Assembly: GCF_017352095.1 (NCBI RefSeq)
Contig: NZ_CP071463.1
Span: 2,666,001 to 2,730,000, forward strand
Source of the DNA: Natrinema longum
GTDB taxonomy: Archaea > Halobacteriota > Halobacteria > Halobacteriales > Natrialbaceae
Length of the DNA: 64,000 nt
Direction: 5' to 3'
Both the position numbers and the translations under genes were made by a program. The number at the start of each line of letters is the position of its first letter. Positions within the stretch are counted from its first letter, which is position 1. Of the stretch, positions 36,036 through 43,905 are shown piece by piece. The notes below the pieces were generated by a model that searched no databases, had not been told where the DNA came from, and saw nothing but the letters and a program-made list of their open reading frames with translations.

Positions 36036-36640
36036 TCTACCGTCACCACATCGCCGTGTTCCTCGTTTCTGACCTTGTACGCGGCCGCTCCCATCATCGC
36101 AACGGCCGTGAACGCGCCGCCGAACCACCCCGACGGTGATCCCGTCCGGTGGAACGGCGTTTCCGATTCCCCGATTCCCGTCGAAAGGACCGTGTAACTC
36201 CCGTTATCGATGGACTCCGGGGTTGTGATCGATACACCGGCCTTCCCGGCCGTCGGTTTGACGGGTAGCTTCACCTTGCTGGTCCCCTCCGGTATCTGCT
36301 TCTGCTTGATCCGTCCTTTACTCGCTCCTGCCTCGAATTGGCGGGCCTCAGTCACTGTGACGGTCTTACTCTCGTCTGACTCGAATTCGATGTATACCAT
36401 TTCTTCCTCGCTATCGTAACGCCACTCGAGAACGCGGAGAGTCTGGTCTACTTCGGTCACATACGTCGTGTTCTCCGCGTTCTCTGCTGTCTGATTCCCC
36501 CACGTTGCGCCGTTTCCGGGGTTCTCCGGTGCCTCCTGTGCGGTCACTGGCCCAACGCCCATGCCCATGCCCATCGCCACGATCGCGACGACCGCGAGTC
36601 CGAACACTATCCGCCGTCCTGGGAGGTGTTGAAAAATCAT
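36032..36640 (-). CDS. Provirus exported protein with C-terminal membrane anchor
   Basis: A 202-residue protein. The N-terminus is a Sec-type signal (RIVFGLAVVAIVAMGMGMGV with cleavage likely after VTAQE), the middle is a beta-rich ectodomain of about 120 residues, and a single segment near residue 175 (FTAVAMMGAAAY) is followed by a short charged tail. It follows the spike gene at 12 bp. Accessory surface protein of the virion is the likely role. Confidence 0.7.
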   Translation of the reverse strand: MIFQHLPGRRIVFGLAVVAIVAMGMGMGVGPVTAQEAPENPGNGATWGNQTAENAENTTYVTEVDQTLRVLEWRYDSEEEMVYIEFESDESKTVTVTEARQFEAGASKGRIKQKQIPEGTSKVKLPVKPTAGKAGVSITTPESIDNGSYTVLSTGIGESETPFHRTGSPSGWFGGAFTAVAMMGAAAYKVRNEEHGDVVTVE

Positions 36641-36652
36641 TGATCGGGTGAG

Positions 36653-38314
36653 TTAGGGGCTAAACGAGTCGAACACGTCCGATACAAGTGACGCGAGAAT
36701 TGCCACGATGACGATTGCGACCACGAGCGCGGCCGCCGTCTGTTGCGACGGGGAATCGCCGCCAAGATCTGGCCACCCGATCCCGCTCGATTCCTCATCG
36801 CTGGTCTTGCTTACAATCTGTCCACGCTCGTCGCTCGCTTCCTCGAGTCCGTCGATGTATCCGCTTGCATCATAGGTCGAATAGGACGGGCCGCTGTATT
36901 CCATCGTCTCGACCGTGCTCCCGTTCGAATCGGTCATGTTCTGGATAGTGAACTGTCCTTCCCAGAAGACTACTTCCTCAGTGGTATCGGACTCTCCAGT
37001 ACTGAGGATCATCGACGGCTGTTTCTCGAAGTCAGAGACGTTGTACGTCACTCCCGTTTCGGCCGATCCGCTCGAGAACCCTCCAGCGTACAACATCCCG
37101 GTGTACGTCTCGTTGACCGTTGTGTAGTCGTACGAGACGGCACCTGTCGAACTGTTTACGATCCGCTGGCGATCCGTCTTCCCGTCGAAGTGGACCGTCA
37201 TCGTGGACTCGACATCATCCGGCTGGGGCAGGTCCAGCGTGCTACGAAGTCCGTACTCGAGGCTATCGCCGGAGGTTTCGTTTCCAGACATGTAGCGCAC
37301 CATCCCCTCGGCTCCGCGGACATCGTTTGGCGAGAGGTTCCCCGCGTCCATCTCGGCGTAGAGATCCTCTGCGACCGTACTCGGGTAGTTGTTTTGCACG
37401 GTCTGAGCTTGCTGTTCGATCCGGTGGCTCTGCTTCGCGGTTAGTCGGTAATCGTAGACTGTCGCCGAGTCGAGCGACGCAGCCGGTGCGTTCATCACTT
37501 GGATACCACCCGGCCAACTCCAGTCGTTATCAACTCCTGCCGAGACGTTGAAATCGTCCGTTTCAGCGCGGTAGTCGTCGAACAGACTGTCATTATAGAC
37601 CCCGCCGCCAGTGCTGCCGCCGGATGTTGACCACGATGTTTCAATCTCGAGCTGTTCATGCTGGTATTCACTGCCGTTAACCAGCGTCATCGTCTGTGTA
37701 GACGTGTTACCGGTGAATGCGAACGACTCGCTAGATGTCGATCCATCATGATTGGCAGTCCACGCATGGATGAACTCATCTGAGATGTCCGGATCTTGGT
37801 GGGTGACGTTCATCAGATACGCTAATTCAGCAGAATCAGCGCTCGCCCGCTCGGCCAGCTGAATTTGGTGGTGAGCGTAATAGTCGTTGATTGCTTGCTG
37901 CCCAGCCGCTTGCGCCTCGATTGCAGTCTTGTTATTCTCGTAGGCCGTCGCGATCGCGTGCCGCGCCTCGAGCGAGGCCAGTGTCTCGGTGTCTTCGAGG
38001 TAATTCTGATAGACCGAGGTGGACTGTTGAGTCCCCTCATAGACACCAACAGCCGAGGTATGCGTATCGACCTCGATTGCCGAGGACTCCTGTGAGGTAT
38101 CAATATCTCCGAAAGTCGCCTCGGCAGCATGGCAGGACCGTGGGAAAGCGAACTTCGCCATCGCTCCGCAGTCCTCGTTGATCTCGATCGAGTCGCCACT
38201 GTTCTGAGCCGCGACCGTCCCCGTCACCGCGATCGGCGCGACGACCGAGCCGACCAGGAGCACCGCGAGCATGACCGCAAACGCGCGGTGGGCTATGGGC
38301 CGATGGGCCGCCAT
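36653..38314 (-). CDS. Pleolipovirus spike protein (VP4-like)
   Basis: A 553-residue protein. A signal peptide (FAVMLAVLLVGSVVAPIA, cleavage after VAAQ) leads to a long Ser/Thr/Asp-rich ectodomain with a probable coiled region (HRIEQQAQTVQNNY near residue 285), and a single C-terminal membrane segment (ALVVAIVIVAILASLV) anchors it, with a tail of ten residues. This topology and its place between small membrane proteins and the ATPase match the receptor-binding and fusion spike of pleolipoviruses. Spike sequences diverge fast, so identity rests on context and topology. Confidence 0.8.
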   Translation of the reverse strand: MAAHRPIAHRAFAVMLAVLLVGSVVAPIAVTGTVAAQNSGDSIEINEDCGAMAKFAFPRSCHAAEATFGDIDTSQESSAIEVDTHTSAVGVYEGTQQSTSVYQNYLEDTETLASLEARHAIATAYENNKTAIEAQAAGQQAINDYYAHHQIQLAERASADSAELAYLMNVTHQDPDISDEFIHAWTANHDGSTSSESFAFTGNTSTQTMTLVNGSEYQHEQLEIETSWSTSGGSTGGGVYNDSLFDDYRAETDDFNVSAGVDNDWSWPGGIQVMNAPAASLDSATVYDYRLTAKQSHRIEQQAQTVQNNYPSTVAEDLYAEMDAGNLSPNDVRGAEGMVRYMSGNETSGDSLEYGLRSTLDLPQPDDVESTMTVHFDGKTDRQRIVNSSTGAVSYDYTTVNETYTGMLYAGGFSSGSAETGVTYNVSDFEKQPSMILSTGESDTTEEVVFWEGQFTIQNMTDSNGSTVETMEYSGPSYSTYDASGYIDGLEEASDERGQIVSKTSDEESSGIGWPDLGGDSPSQQTAAALVVAIVIVAILASLVSDVFDSFSP

Positions 38315-38315
38315 C

Positions 38316-38450
38316 TTAGAGACCCCCCGTCGCGAGCAGCAGCGCGACCATCGCCAGCTCGTACACGGCGATCGCCGAGACGATGCCGACGCCGAGCGTG
38401 ACCAATCCGTCCTCGAGCAGCGCCGCCGTCGATTTGATTGAGTCCGTCAT
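38316..38450 (-). CDS. Tiny single-span membrane protein of the virion cluster
   Basis: A 44-residue protein, MTDSIKSTAALLEDGL followed by one hydrophobic helix ending in VALLLATGGL. It sits 5 bp behind the preceding gene and one base before the spike start, so it is in the same operon. Small proteins of this kind occur between VP3-like and VP4-like genes. Confidence 0.65.
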   Translation of the reverse strand: MTDSIKSTAALLEDGLVTLGVGIVSAIAVYELAMVALLLATGGL

Positions 38451-38455
38451 CGTGA

Positions 38456-38845
38456 TCACTCCGTGTACGACGTCCAGACAGCTCCGACACAGACGCCGAA
38501 GTACAGGACGACTCGGAACATCTCTGGTTCGAAGAACGTCGCGAAGAACGGGACGAGCGCGTAGAGGATCGGAGCCGCGAAGACGAAGACGATCGTATAG
38601 AATTCGGCTTGTGAGTAGTTCGTACCGTCGAATTCGTTGCTCCAGACGATCCACGCGAACGAGAGGATCGTCAGTGCGAGCGCGACCGAGATCTCCGTGC
38701 TACCGTAACTCCAGAATCCCTGACTGAAGTCGTACCCGCCGAAGACCGTCACCGACCACGTCCAGATGCCTAAGACCATCCCGGTCGTGATCGGGTACAG
38801 TACCAGTGACAGCATGTCGATGCCGTCGAATCTGTTTGATGCCAT
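38456..38845 (-). CDS. Pleolipovirus VP3-like internal membrane protein
   Basis: A 129-residue protein with four membrane segments (about residues 10-32, 50-68, 82-103 and 108-125) and short polar loops. It is the first gene of the leftward virion operon. Four-span proteins of this length are the internal membrane protein of pleolipoviruses. A TATA-like box lies about 35 nt upstream. Confidence 0.75.
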   Translation of the reverse strand: MASNRFDGIDMLSLVLYPITTGMVLGIWTWSVTVFGGYDFSQGFWSYGSTEISVALALTILSFAWIVWSNEFDGTNYSQAEFYTIVFVFAAPILYALVPFFATFFEPEMFRVVLYFGVCVGAVWTSYTE

Positions 38846-38860
38846 AGTGCAAGCGAAAAC

Positions 38861-38883
38861 GTTCCGGAACTGAGTGATAAATG
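38861..38883 (-). promoter_or_regulatory. Promoter of the virion operon with palindrome
   Basis: Read leftward, CATTTATC (38876-38883) is a TATA box 31-38 nt before the first virion gene. GTTCCGGAAC, a perfect 10-bp palindrome at 38861-38870, lies between box and start codon and could be an operator. The remaining stretch to 39161 (about 280 bp, AT-rich) holds the 3' end region of the radical-SAM gene and no gene that I can support. Confidence 0.5.
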
Positions 38884-39161
38884 CCCGTTTTGAGAGATAC
38901 AGCCGCTATATCGTATGATCTTGGGGGCTACTGATCTAATATCGAGTACAGATAAACAAAAACAGTCGTAAGAGCACCGGTACTTTTCACTGTGTTCTTG
39001 ATAGGTAGCAACACTATATGTCCAGCTGTCGTTCTCCTTAGTATACATTCCGTTCTCCTCGATCTACCCTACACTCAGATGAAATGGTTCAACGGAGTCA
39101 GCGAATATGTCCGTTCTTTTGACATTCGAATAGCTTTGCTAGAATTCTGGCTATATCTGTG

Positions 39162-40442
39162 TTAGAACGGATCCGATTCGAATGTCTCCGGCGAAACTTC
39201 TTTTTTCATTTTTCTCAGTTCTCGGTATCTCTCTCCCGATGTCTCCTGAAGCAACTTTCGGTCAGGCCATGTATGAATTGTCAGATTTTCAAATTGACCG
39301 GCAACGTCTTGCACCAATTCGATATGATCTAACGCATACTCAACCCACTTATCTTCTTCTCGTATTTTGAACAACTCTTCGGCCATATCTACATATCCTG
39401 CTTCTTGAGCAGCCTCAAGACACATCTGGAAATTCGCACCGCGGGGGTTCATCGGCTCATGGAAAACTACAGTGGGATCGATGGCTGCGAACCAGCTGAG
39501 CGCCTCTCTGATATCGTCCCGATCCATTGTTGGATAGGTTGGTGAGAATGACACAAATCGTGGCACCCCGGCCTGAAAGAGTTTATCGAGTGCCTCCCAG
39601 CGCGCTTGCGGTGGTGGTGCATTCGGTTCCATCGCTTTGACGAGCGCGGTATCGAACGTTGGTATCGAGCAGCCCACAGCAATTTTATTGCCGGCTTTCT
39701 GAAAGAGATCGATATCTCGAGTAACGTTCGGACTCCGAGTAAGGATACGAACGGGAATACCGTGTTCCGTGAGTTCCTGTACACATCCTCGAGTGATTTG
39801 AGCGGCACGTCGGTCTTGGTAACAGTCCGTCCCGCTTGATAGCATCACAACACCCCGACCACGCCGTGTTGTTTTCCAGTCACTGAAGTCCGTTTCCTGA
39901 AGACCCTCGTGAACTCGTTCGGGGAGATCGTCACGATAGAGTAGGTAGCTCCCCCAGTCTCTCTGGGGATCATCTACGTCCGCATGTTTTGCGAGCATCT
40001 CATCACGATTATCGATTGCCGGTGTGCTTGGGACGTAGCAGAATTTGCAGCCATGCCGACATCCGGTCGCAACGTTGATTACGTAGTCACAGAGGCTCTT
40101 TTCGTGTAACTTCGACTCACTCAGAACTGATTTGGTCGGGTCTGTGTTGATTATGAGTCCTCCCTGTTCGCGGCTGTTTTCTGATTTTGCACACTCCCAA
40201 CAGAGGATTTGCCCATCGGGACGAGCAGCGAATCGATCGTTGATTTGATTTCCACATTCATAGCACACTAGACCTTGCTGCCAAAGATTAATCCGTTTTC
40301 TGTGGCGATGCTCTGCCTCTCTAAGTTCATCTAATGTTGGATCTTTTCCAAAGTCCTCGATAACATTCTCTTCTTTGTCAACAAGACGAATATCCCGGTC
40401 GTACCATCCACCGTCTGGATCGCGTTGTGTATCGAGGTGCAT
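39162..40442 (-). CDS. Three-Cys-motif radical-SAM-like protein, copy 1
   Basis: A 426-residue protein. A four-cysteine zinc ribbon (C60, C63, C81, C84; CYECG and CWEC) leads to NVATGCRHGCKFCYVPST, a CxxxCxxC radical-SAM cluster motif (C128, C132, C135) with an extra C118. SSGTDCYQDRRAAQITRGC and RILTRSPNVTRDIDLF follow as in photoproduct-lyase-like and phage Gp37/Gp68 (DUF5131) type proteins. It should use S-adenosylmethionine and a 4Fe-4S cluster on an unknown, probably nucleic acid, substrate. The start at 40442 fits the TATA box at 40478; it is paralogous to the next gene. Its base composition is foreign to the host. Confidence 0.75.
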   Translation of the reverse strand: MHLDTQRDPDGGWYDRDIRLVDKEENVIEDFGKDPTLDELREAEHRHRKRINLWQQGLVCYECGNQINDRFAARPDGQILCWECAKSENSREQGGLIINTDPTKSVLSESKLHEKSLCDYVINVATGCRHGCKFCYVPSTPAIDNRDEMLAKHADVDDPQRDWGSYLLYRDDLPERVHEGLQETDFSDWKTTRRGRGVVMLSSGTDCYQDRRAAQITRGCVQELTEHGIPVRILTRSPNVTRDIDLFQKAGNKIAVGCSIPTFDTALVKAMEPNAPPPQARWEALDKLFQAGVPRFVSFSPTYPTMDRDDIREALSWFAAIDPTVVFHEPMNPRGANFQMCLEAAQEAGYVDMAEELFKIREEDKWVEYALDHIELVQDVAGQFENLTIHTWPDRKLLQETSGERYRELRKMKKEVSPETFESDPF

Positions 40443-40477
40443 GCATATCCCACTAATTAGATAATGAGGCGACAAAT

Positions 40478-40486
40478 CTATAAAAG
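40478..40486 (-). promoter_or_regulatory. TATA box of radical-SAM copy 1
   Basis: CTTTTATAG on the minus strand, 36-44 nt before the start at 40442, in the 88-bp gap between the two radical-SAM genes. Copy 1 can therefore be transcribed separately from copy 2. Confidence 0.5.
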
Positions 40487-40530
40487 AAGCCCAATACCAG
40501 AGTGAAAGTGAAAGTAAAGAGTTTAAGAGG

Positions 40531-41817
40531 TCATGCTGGCGGAACTGGCTGCGGATAATCTTCCGGGGAGTCGTCCTTTTCTCGTTCGTGTTTGAAGAAC
40601 TCCTTGTGTTCACCAGCGTATTTGATAAACTCTTTATCGGGCCAGAGATGGATTGGAACATCAAGCTCGTTACCAAGTTCTCGAACAGTCATCAGCTGAT
40701 TTTTCGAGTATTCGACCCAATTATCTCTATCTTGTAGCTTTTCGAGTTCATTGGCGAGTTCTATTTGGCCAGCATCTCGGGCCGCTTGGACAGTCATGCC
40801 AAAGTTTCCTCCACGAGGATTAATAGGCTCGTGAAAGACGACATCAGGATCAAGTCTTGTTTTGAACTCTTTCAGTAACCTTCGTAGATCATCACGGCTC
40901 TGTGTCGGATATGTTGGAGACATAGAAACATAGACTGGGACACCAGCGTTACTGATCTTCTCCAAGGCATTTAATCGAGTAGTTGGAGCTGGTGCACCTG
41001 GTTCAATGGATCGAACGAGATTGTCATCAAGTGATGGAATTGATGAACCAACAGTTACCAGACCGTTTGCGGATTTAAACACGTCAAGGTCCCGAACCAC
41101 AGCAGGACTTCGTGTGAGAATTCGAACTGGCTTTTTGTGTTTTATGAGTTCGATAACGCATCCTCGGGTTATTTGAGCAGTTCGTCTATCTTGGTAACAG
41201 TCTGTTCCGCTCGAAATCATCACGACACCGCGCCCATCTGGAGTCGCGTCCCATGTTCTTTTGCGTTCAAGTTTACGATTAAGTCGTTCTGGTAAATCAT
41301 CGCGATATAAGAGATAACTGCCCCATTCTGATTGGCCATCTTCCACATCAACTTGTTCGTTCAGCATATCTTTCCTCATCTTGATATTCGGTGTGGAAGG
41401 AACATAGCAGAATTTACAGCCATGTGTGCATCCAGTGGCTACGTTTATAACATAATTACAGAGATTCTTGTGGTGTAATGCTGATGACGAAAGTACTGCT
41501 TTTGTAGGATCAATAGTAGAGGTAACTCCACGAGCATCAGATTCAGCAAGGTTCGAATCTACACAATCCCAGCAGATTAGATCACTTGTAGATGATGCTC
41601 CAAACCGATCTGTGATTGGATTACTACATTCAGAACATTGCAATCCAACATCCATTAAATCAAGTCTTTCTAGAGGGCCGCCAGTAGATCGACTCAACTC
41701 CCGTAATCTGTTTAACTTCGGAGATGGTGGCAAATTCCCTTTTATTTGGCCGTCATAGCCTCTAATAATGAGCCTCGGGGAATCTGTACTTGTAGAATCA
41801 TTACATTCTATTTCCAT
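40531..41817 (-). CDS. Three-Cys-motif radical-SAM-like protein, copy 2
   Basis: A 428-residue paralogue of copy 1, colinear throughout: zinc ribbon C61, C64, C82, C85; C120; radical-SAM cysteines C130, C134, C137 in NVATGCTHGCKFCYVP; then SSGTDCYQDRRTAQITRGC and RILTRSPAVVRDLDVF. The start at 41817 is preferred to the ATG at 41916: it gives the length of copy 1, and a TATA box (AATTTATTG at 41844-41852) sits 27-35 nt upstream, as for leaderless genes, while the longer frame would leave only 14 bp to the divergent gene. It is probably a duplication of copy 1 followed by divergence. Confidence 0.75.
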   Translation of the reverse strand: MEIECNDSTSTDSPRLIIRGYDGQIKGNLPPSPKLNRLRELSRSTGGPLERLDLMDVGLQCSECSNPITDRFGASSTSDLICWDCVDSNLAESDARGVTSTIDPTKAVLSSSALHHKNLCNYVINVATGCTHGCKFCYVPSTPNIKMRKDMLNEQVDVEDGQSEWGSYLLYRDDLPERLNRKLERKRTWDATPDGRGVVMISSGTDCYQDRRTAQITRGCVIELIKHKKPVRILTRSPAVVRDLDVFKSANGLVTVGSSIPSLDDNLVRSIEPGAPAPTTRLNALEKISNAGVPVYVSMSPTYPTQSRDDLRRLLKEFKTRLDPDVVFHEPINPRGGNFGMTVQAARDAGQIELANELEKLQDRDNWVEYSKNQLMTVRELGNELDVPIHLWPDKEFIKYAGEHKEFFKHEREKDDSPEDYPQPVPPA

Positions 41818-41930
41818 TTCATTAGTACCACGTGGCTGATTTTCAATAAATTGTTCCCTGAATAGGGGGAGCAAGATGGATAGTAATTCCCACCCAACAC
41901 TATTATTATCAGCCACTGAATGCTTGGTGT
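41818..41930. promoter_or_regulatory. Divergent promoter of radical-SAM copy 2 and tcmP
   Basis: This 113-bp stretch holds a leftward TATA box near 41844-41852 and a rightward TATTATTA box at 41901-41908, about 27 nt before the ATG at 41931. Both messages would be leaderless. GTGGCTGAT occurs near 41832 and its near inverse ATCAGCCAC at 41909-41917, an inverted pair that could bind a shared regulator. Confidence 0.5.
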
Positions 41931-43085
41931 ATGGAAGACCCGGTTAAGGCAGACGACTCTGATGAAAAATGGGAGGGATATCAGGGTCATACCCGTGCAA
42001 AACACGAACTTCTTCGGTATTATCTTGGACCTTGGTTAAAGAAATTAGGGAATGGGTCAACGAAACTAAGGATATTTGATTGTTTTTCAGGAAGAGGTGA
42101 CTATCAATCTACAGATAGTGTTGACCCGATCAAACTTAAAGAAACAGAAACTCCTGCTGATATTCCAGGCTCACCGCAGATCATCCTTGATCGTGCTGTA
42201 GAATTCTCTCACCTTACCGAGATTGAATGTGTTTTTATCGAAAAGATGGAGAAGAACGCAGACCATCTTCGTGGAAACCTTCCTGACAAGGCTGATCTTC
42301 CGAATAGTGTGTCCTATGATGTTGTTGAGGGGAAATTCCAAGATGTCACGAAGAATCAAATATCTCTGCGAGGTGGATGGAACATACCCACCTTTTTCTT
42401 CATTGATCCTTACGGATATAGCCAACTCGAATATGATCTACTCACGGACATCTCCTCTACCAAGGGGTTTGAGGTGTTAATAAATATGATGGCAAGTGAG
42501 GTGATTCGGTGGCAGGACGTAGATAAACATCAAGATGCTCTAATGAAACCCTTTGGAACAGAGTCTTGGAGGGAGGAATTAGAGGAATATATTCCAGATC
42601 AGTTGGAGCACAAAGAAGTCGGATATTACTGTAAGCGGTTGAAAGAAAATGGTCCAGATGAAACGCTAGCATATCTAGTTACAGAAGAAGATTCTACAGC
42701 TATGAAGTACTACCTTGTTTTTGGCACAAACCATCCAGATGGGCTAGAGATAATGAGAGAAGGAATGCAAAAATGCGGGCCTGGCAAATTTGCGTATGCA
42801 CCGCATCGAGATGATATCGCACAGGATCAATCCGGTTTAGAGCAATTTCTAGGGAACAAAGTGCGCGAAAAACTCCTTACGCTATTCTCTGGACAGGAGA
42901 TTGCGTTTAATGACATTATTCGGCAATACGTTGTTGAAGAGAAGAGATCGGCGTATCGTCGAAAGGACATTCGTGATGAGTTGAAACAGATGGAGGAAGA
43001 AGGATTGATAGAGGTCTCAAGAGTTACCTCAAAGACACAGAACGGATTAGGTGGAGACGACAAGATATCCTTCTCAAAAGATTAA
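41931..43085 (+). CDS. tcmP: Three-Cys-motif partner protein (TcmP-like), methyltransferase-like
   Basis: A 384-residue protein. The family hallmark WEGYQGHTRAKHELLRYYL opens the N-terminus. LRIFDCFSGRGDY (residues 46-58) resembles methyltransferase motif I, E104 in VFIEKME motif II, and FFFIDPYGY (D159-P-Y-G) the DPPY-like motif IV of nucleic-acid methyltransferases. The C-terminal 70 residues form a winged-helix-like end (RRKDIRDELKQMEEEGLIEV). TcmP genes are named for lying beside three-Cys-motif radical-SAM genes; here one is divergent from two of them. The biochemical role is not established. Confidence 0.8.
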   Translation: MEDPVKADDSDEKWEGYQGHTRAKHELLRYYLGPWLKKLGNGSTKLRIFDCFSGRGDYQSTDSVDPIKLKETETPADIPGSPQIILDRAVEFSHLTEIECVFIEKMEKNADHLRGNLPDKADLPNSVSYDVVEGKFQDVTKNQISLRGGWNIPTFFFIDPYGYSQLEYDLLTDISSTKGFEVLINMMASEVIRWQDVDKHQDALMKPFGTESWREELEEYIPDQLEHKEVGYYCKRLKENGPDETLAYLVTEEDSTAMKYYLVFGTNHPDGLEIMREGMQKCGPGKFAYAPHRDDIAQDQSGLEQFLGNKVREKLLTLFSGQEIAFNDIIRQYVVEEKRSAYRRKDIRDELKQMEEEGLIEVSRVTSKTQNGLGGDDKISFSKD

Positions 43086-43095
43086 TTCAGAGAGT

Positions 43096-43407
43096 CTACT
43101 TGCCGTTCTTGCCTTTGTCTGGTTCGCTAATATTGTCCATATCAAGTTCCCCCTCAAGATATTGTTCCCCAGACTCTGAAATAGCGTAGTAACTACCTTT
43201 TTGCTCAACACATTTGATAAGACCAGCATTTTCCAGTTTCTCAGTGCGTCTTTTAATAGTTGAGTAGGATACATTTATTCCCCGCTGCTCAAAATTCACT
43301 TCAAGCCCTCTTTTTGAGAAGGCTGCACCTGTCTCAGCGAGGAATTCTAAGATGGTATCGTCGCTATCATTCATCCACTGAGGTCGGTAACGCACAGTCT
43401 CAATCAC
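43096..43407 (-). CDS. PhiH1-repressor-like winged-helix protein
   Basis: A 103-residue protein. RYRPQWMNDSDDTILEFL is the hallmark of phiH1-type haloarchaeal repressors, followed by a recognition helix in INVSYSTIKRRTEKLENAGLI and a wing near SYYAISESGEQYL. The annotated start is GTG at 43407; a GTG four codons later (43395) fits the TATA box at 43418-43425 better for a leaderless message. It converges on tcmP and is divergent from the integrase operon, the place of a lysogeny repressor. Two kinds of palindrome upstream are its likely targets. Confidence 0.8.
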   Translation of the reverse strand: MIETVRYRPQWMNDSDDTILEFLAETGAAFSKRGLEVNFEQRGINVSYSTIKRRTEKLENAGLIKCVEQKGSYYAISESGEQYLEGELDMDNISEPDKGKNGK

Positions 43408-43408
43408 T

Positions 43409-43437
43409 AATACCGGTCGTATAACCCCACCGGTATT
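43409..43437. promoter_or_regulatory. Inverted repeat around the repressor TATA box
   Basis: AATACCGGT (43409-43417) and ACCGGTATT (43429-43437) flank CGTATAACCCC, which holds the leftward TATA box of the repressor gene. A dimer bound here would block that promoter, so autoregulation is likely (inference). Confidence 0.55.
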
Positions 43438-43447
43438 TTCGGCATTC

Positions 43448-43485
43448 GGACAAATATCTGGTCATATTAGACCAAATATTTGGTC
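43448..43485. promoter_or_regulatory. Tandem palindromic operators, 22 bp apart, beside the rightward promoter
   Basis: GACCAAATATTTGGTC at 43470-43485 is a perfect 16-bp palindrome. GGACAAATATCTGGTC at 43448-43463 matches it at 13 of 16 positions, exactly 22 bp to the left. CTTATTAC at 43490-43497, touching the perfect copy, is a rightward TATA box whose expected transcript start is near 43520. The layout fits a repressor that blocks transcription toward the integrase. Confidence 0.65.
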
Positions 43486-43519
43486 AAGACTTATTACATA
43501 CCTGTACAATAGATTTGAT

Positions 43520-43604
43520 GGGAAGCTACACGCGGACCTGACTCTCACGGGTCCTGAAAGGTAGCGGACCGGTGTTAGGGCCACCGGGTCCGCGAGAAGC
43601 TCCC
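43520..43604 (+). ncRNA. Structured transcript start or leader ahead of the integrase operon
   Basis: The segment starts where the rightward promoter should begin transcription. GGGAAGCT (43520-43527) can pair with AGCTCCC (43598-43604), enclosing two hairpins: GGACC/GGTCC (43534-43554) and GCGGACCGGTG with CACCGGGTCCGC (43564-43593, one bulge). GCGGACC...GGGTCC thus occurs twice. It may be a leader that controls the integrase or a small viral RNA; no known family is recognised. Confidence 0.4.
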
Positions 43605-43623
43605 GTAACCACACTACGGAAGC

Positions 43624-43905
43624 ATGATCGACAACACACACGCGGGGTATAAACTCCCCGTTCGATGGACGCCGTCTGGCAGTATCGGAAGTATCGGAAC
43701 CGGCTCGGTTAGAATTAATATTACGCCGACCAGTCGTTACAAATCACCGACGGACAGCAGCCGTGCACGCCCCCGCTCCTACACAGTGGCGTGCACGGTT
43801 CGTCCGCGGTCCCAATACACTGAGACCATGCGCGAATGCACTCCACACCACGGTAAGAGTACCGAATTCAACCATCCCGCTGACACGCTCGAGGTGAGTC
43901 GATGA
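43624..43905 (+). CDS. Possible small gene upstream of and coupled to the integrase
   Basis: A 93-codon frame whose TGA shares ATGA with the integrase ATG. It lies downstream of the inferred promoter at 43490. The product is Thr/Arg/Ser-rich and basic with no recognisable motif, and a shorter start at 43828 would give 25 residues. The overlap speaks for translation; the odd composition speaks against. Confidence 0.35.
   Translation: MIDNTHAGYKLPVRWTPSGSIGSIGTGSVRINITPTSRYKSPTDSSRARPRSYTVACTVRPRSQYTETMRECTPHHGKSTEFNHPADTLEVSR

Noticed and set aside
40443-40676. Longer N-terminus for radical-SAM copy 1
   Set aside because: The extra 78 codons would include the TATA box and overlap copy 2; the paralogue has no such extension.
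41818-41916. Longer N-terminus for radical-SAM copy 2
   Set aside because: It would leave 14 bp to the divergent tcmP start and include the leftward TATA box; starting at 41817 gives the same length as copy 1.
41818-43485. The palindromes and short repeats of the provirus as a CRISPR array
   Set aside because: The repeats are palindromic, only two per kind, with spacing of 21-22 bp and no cas genes in the window.
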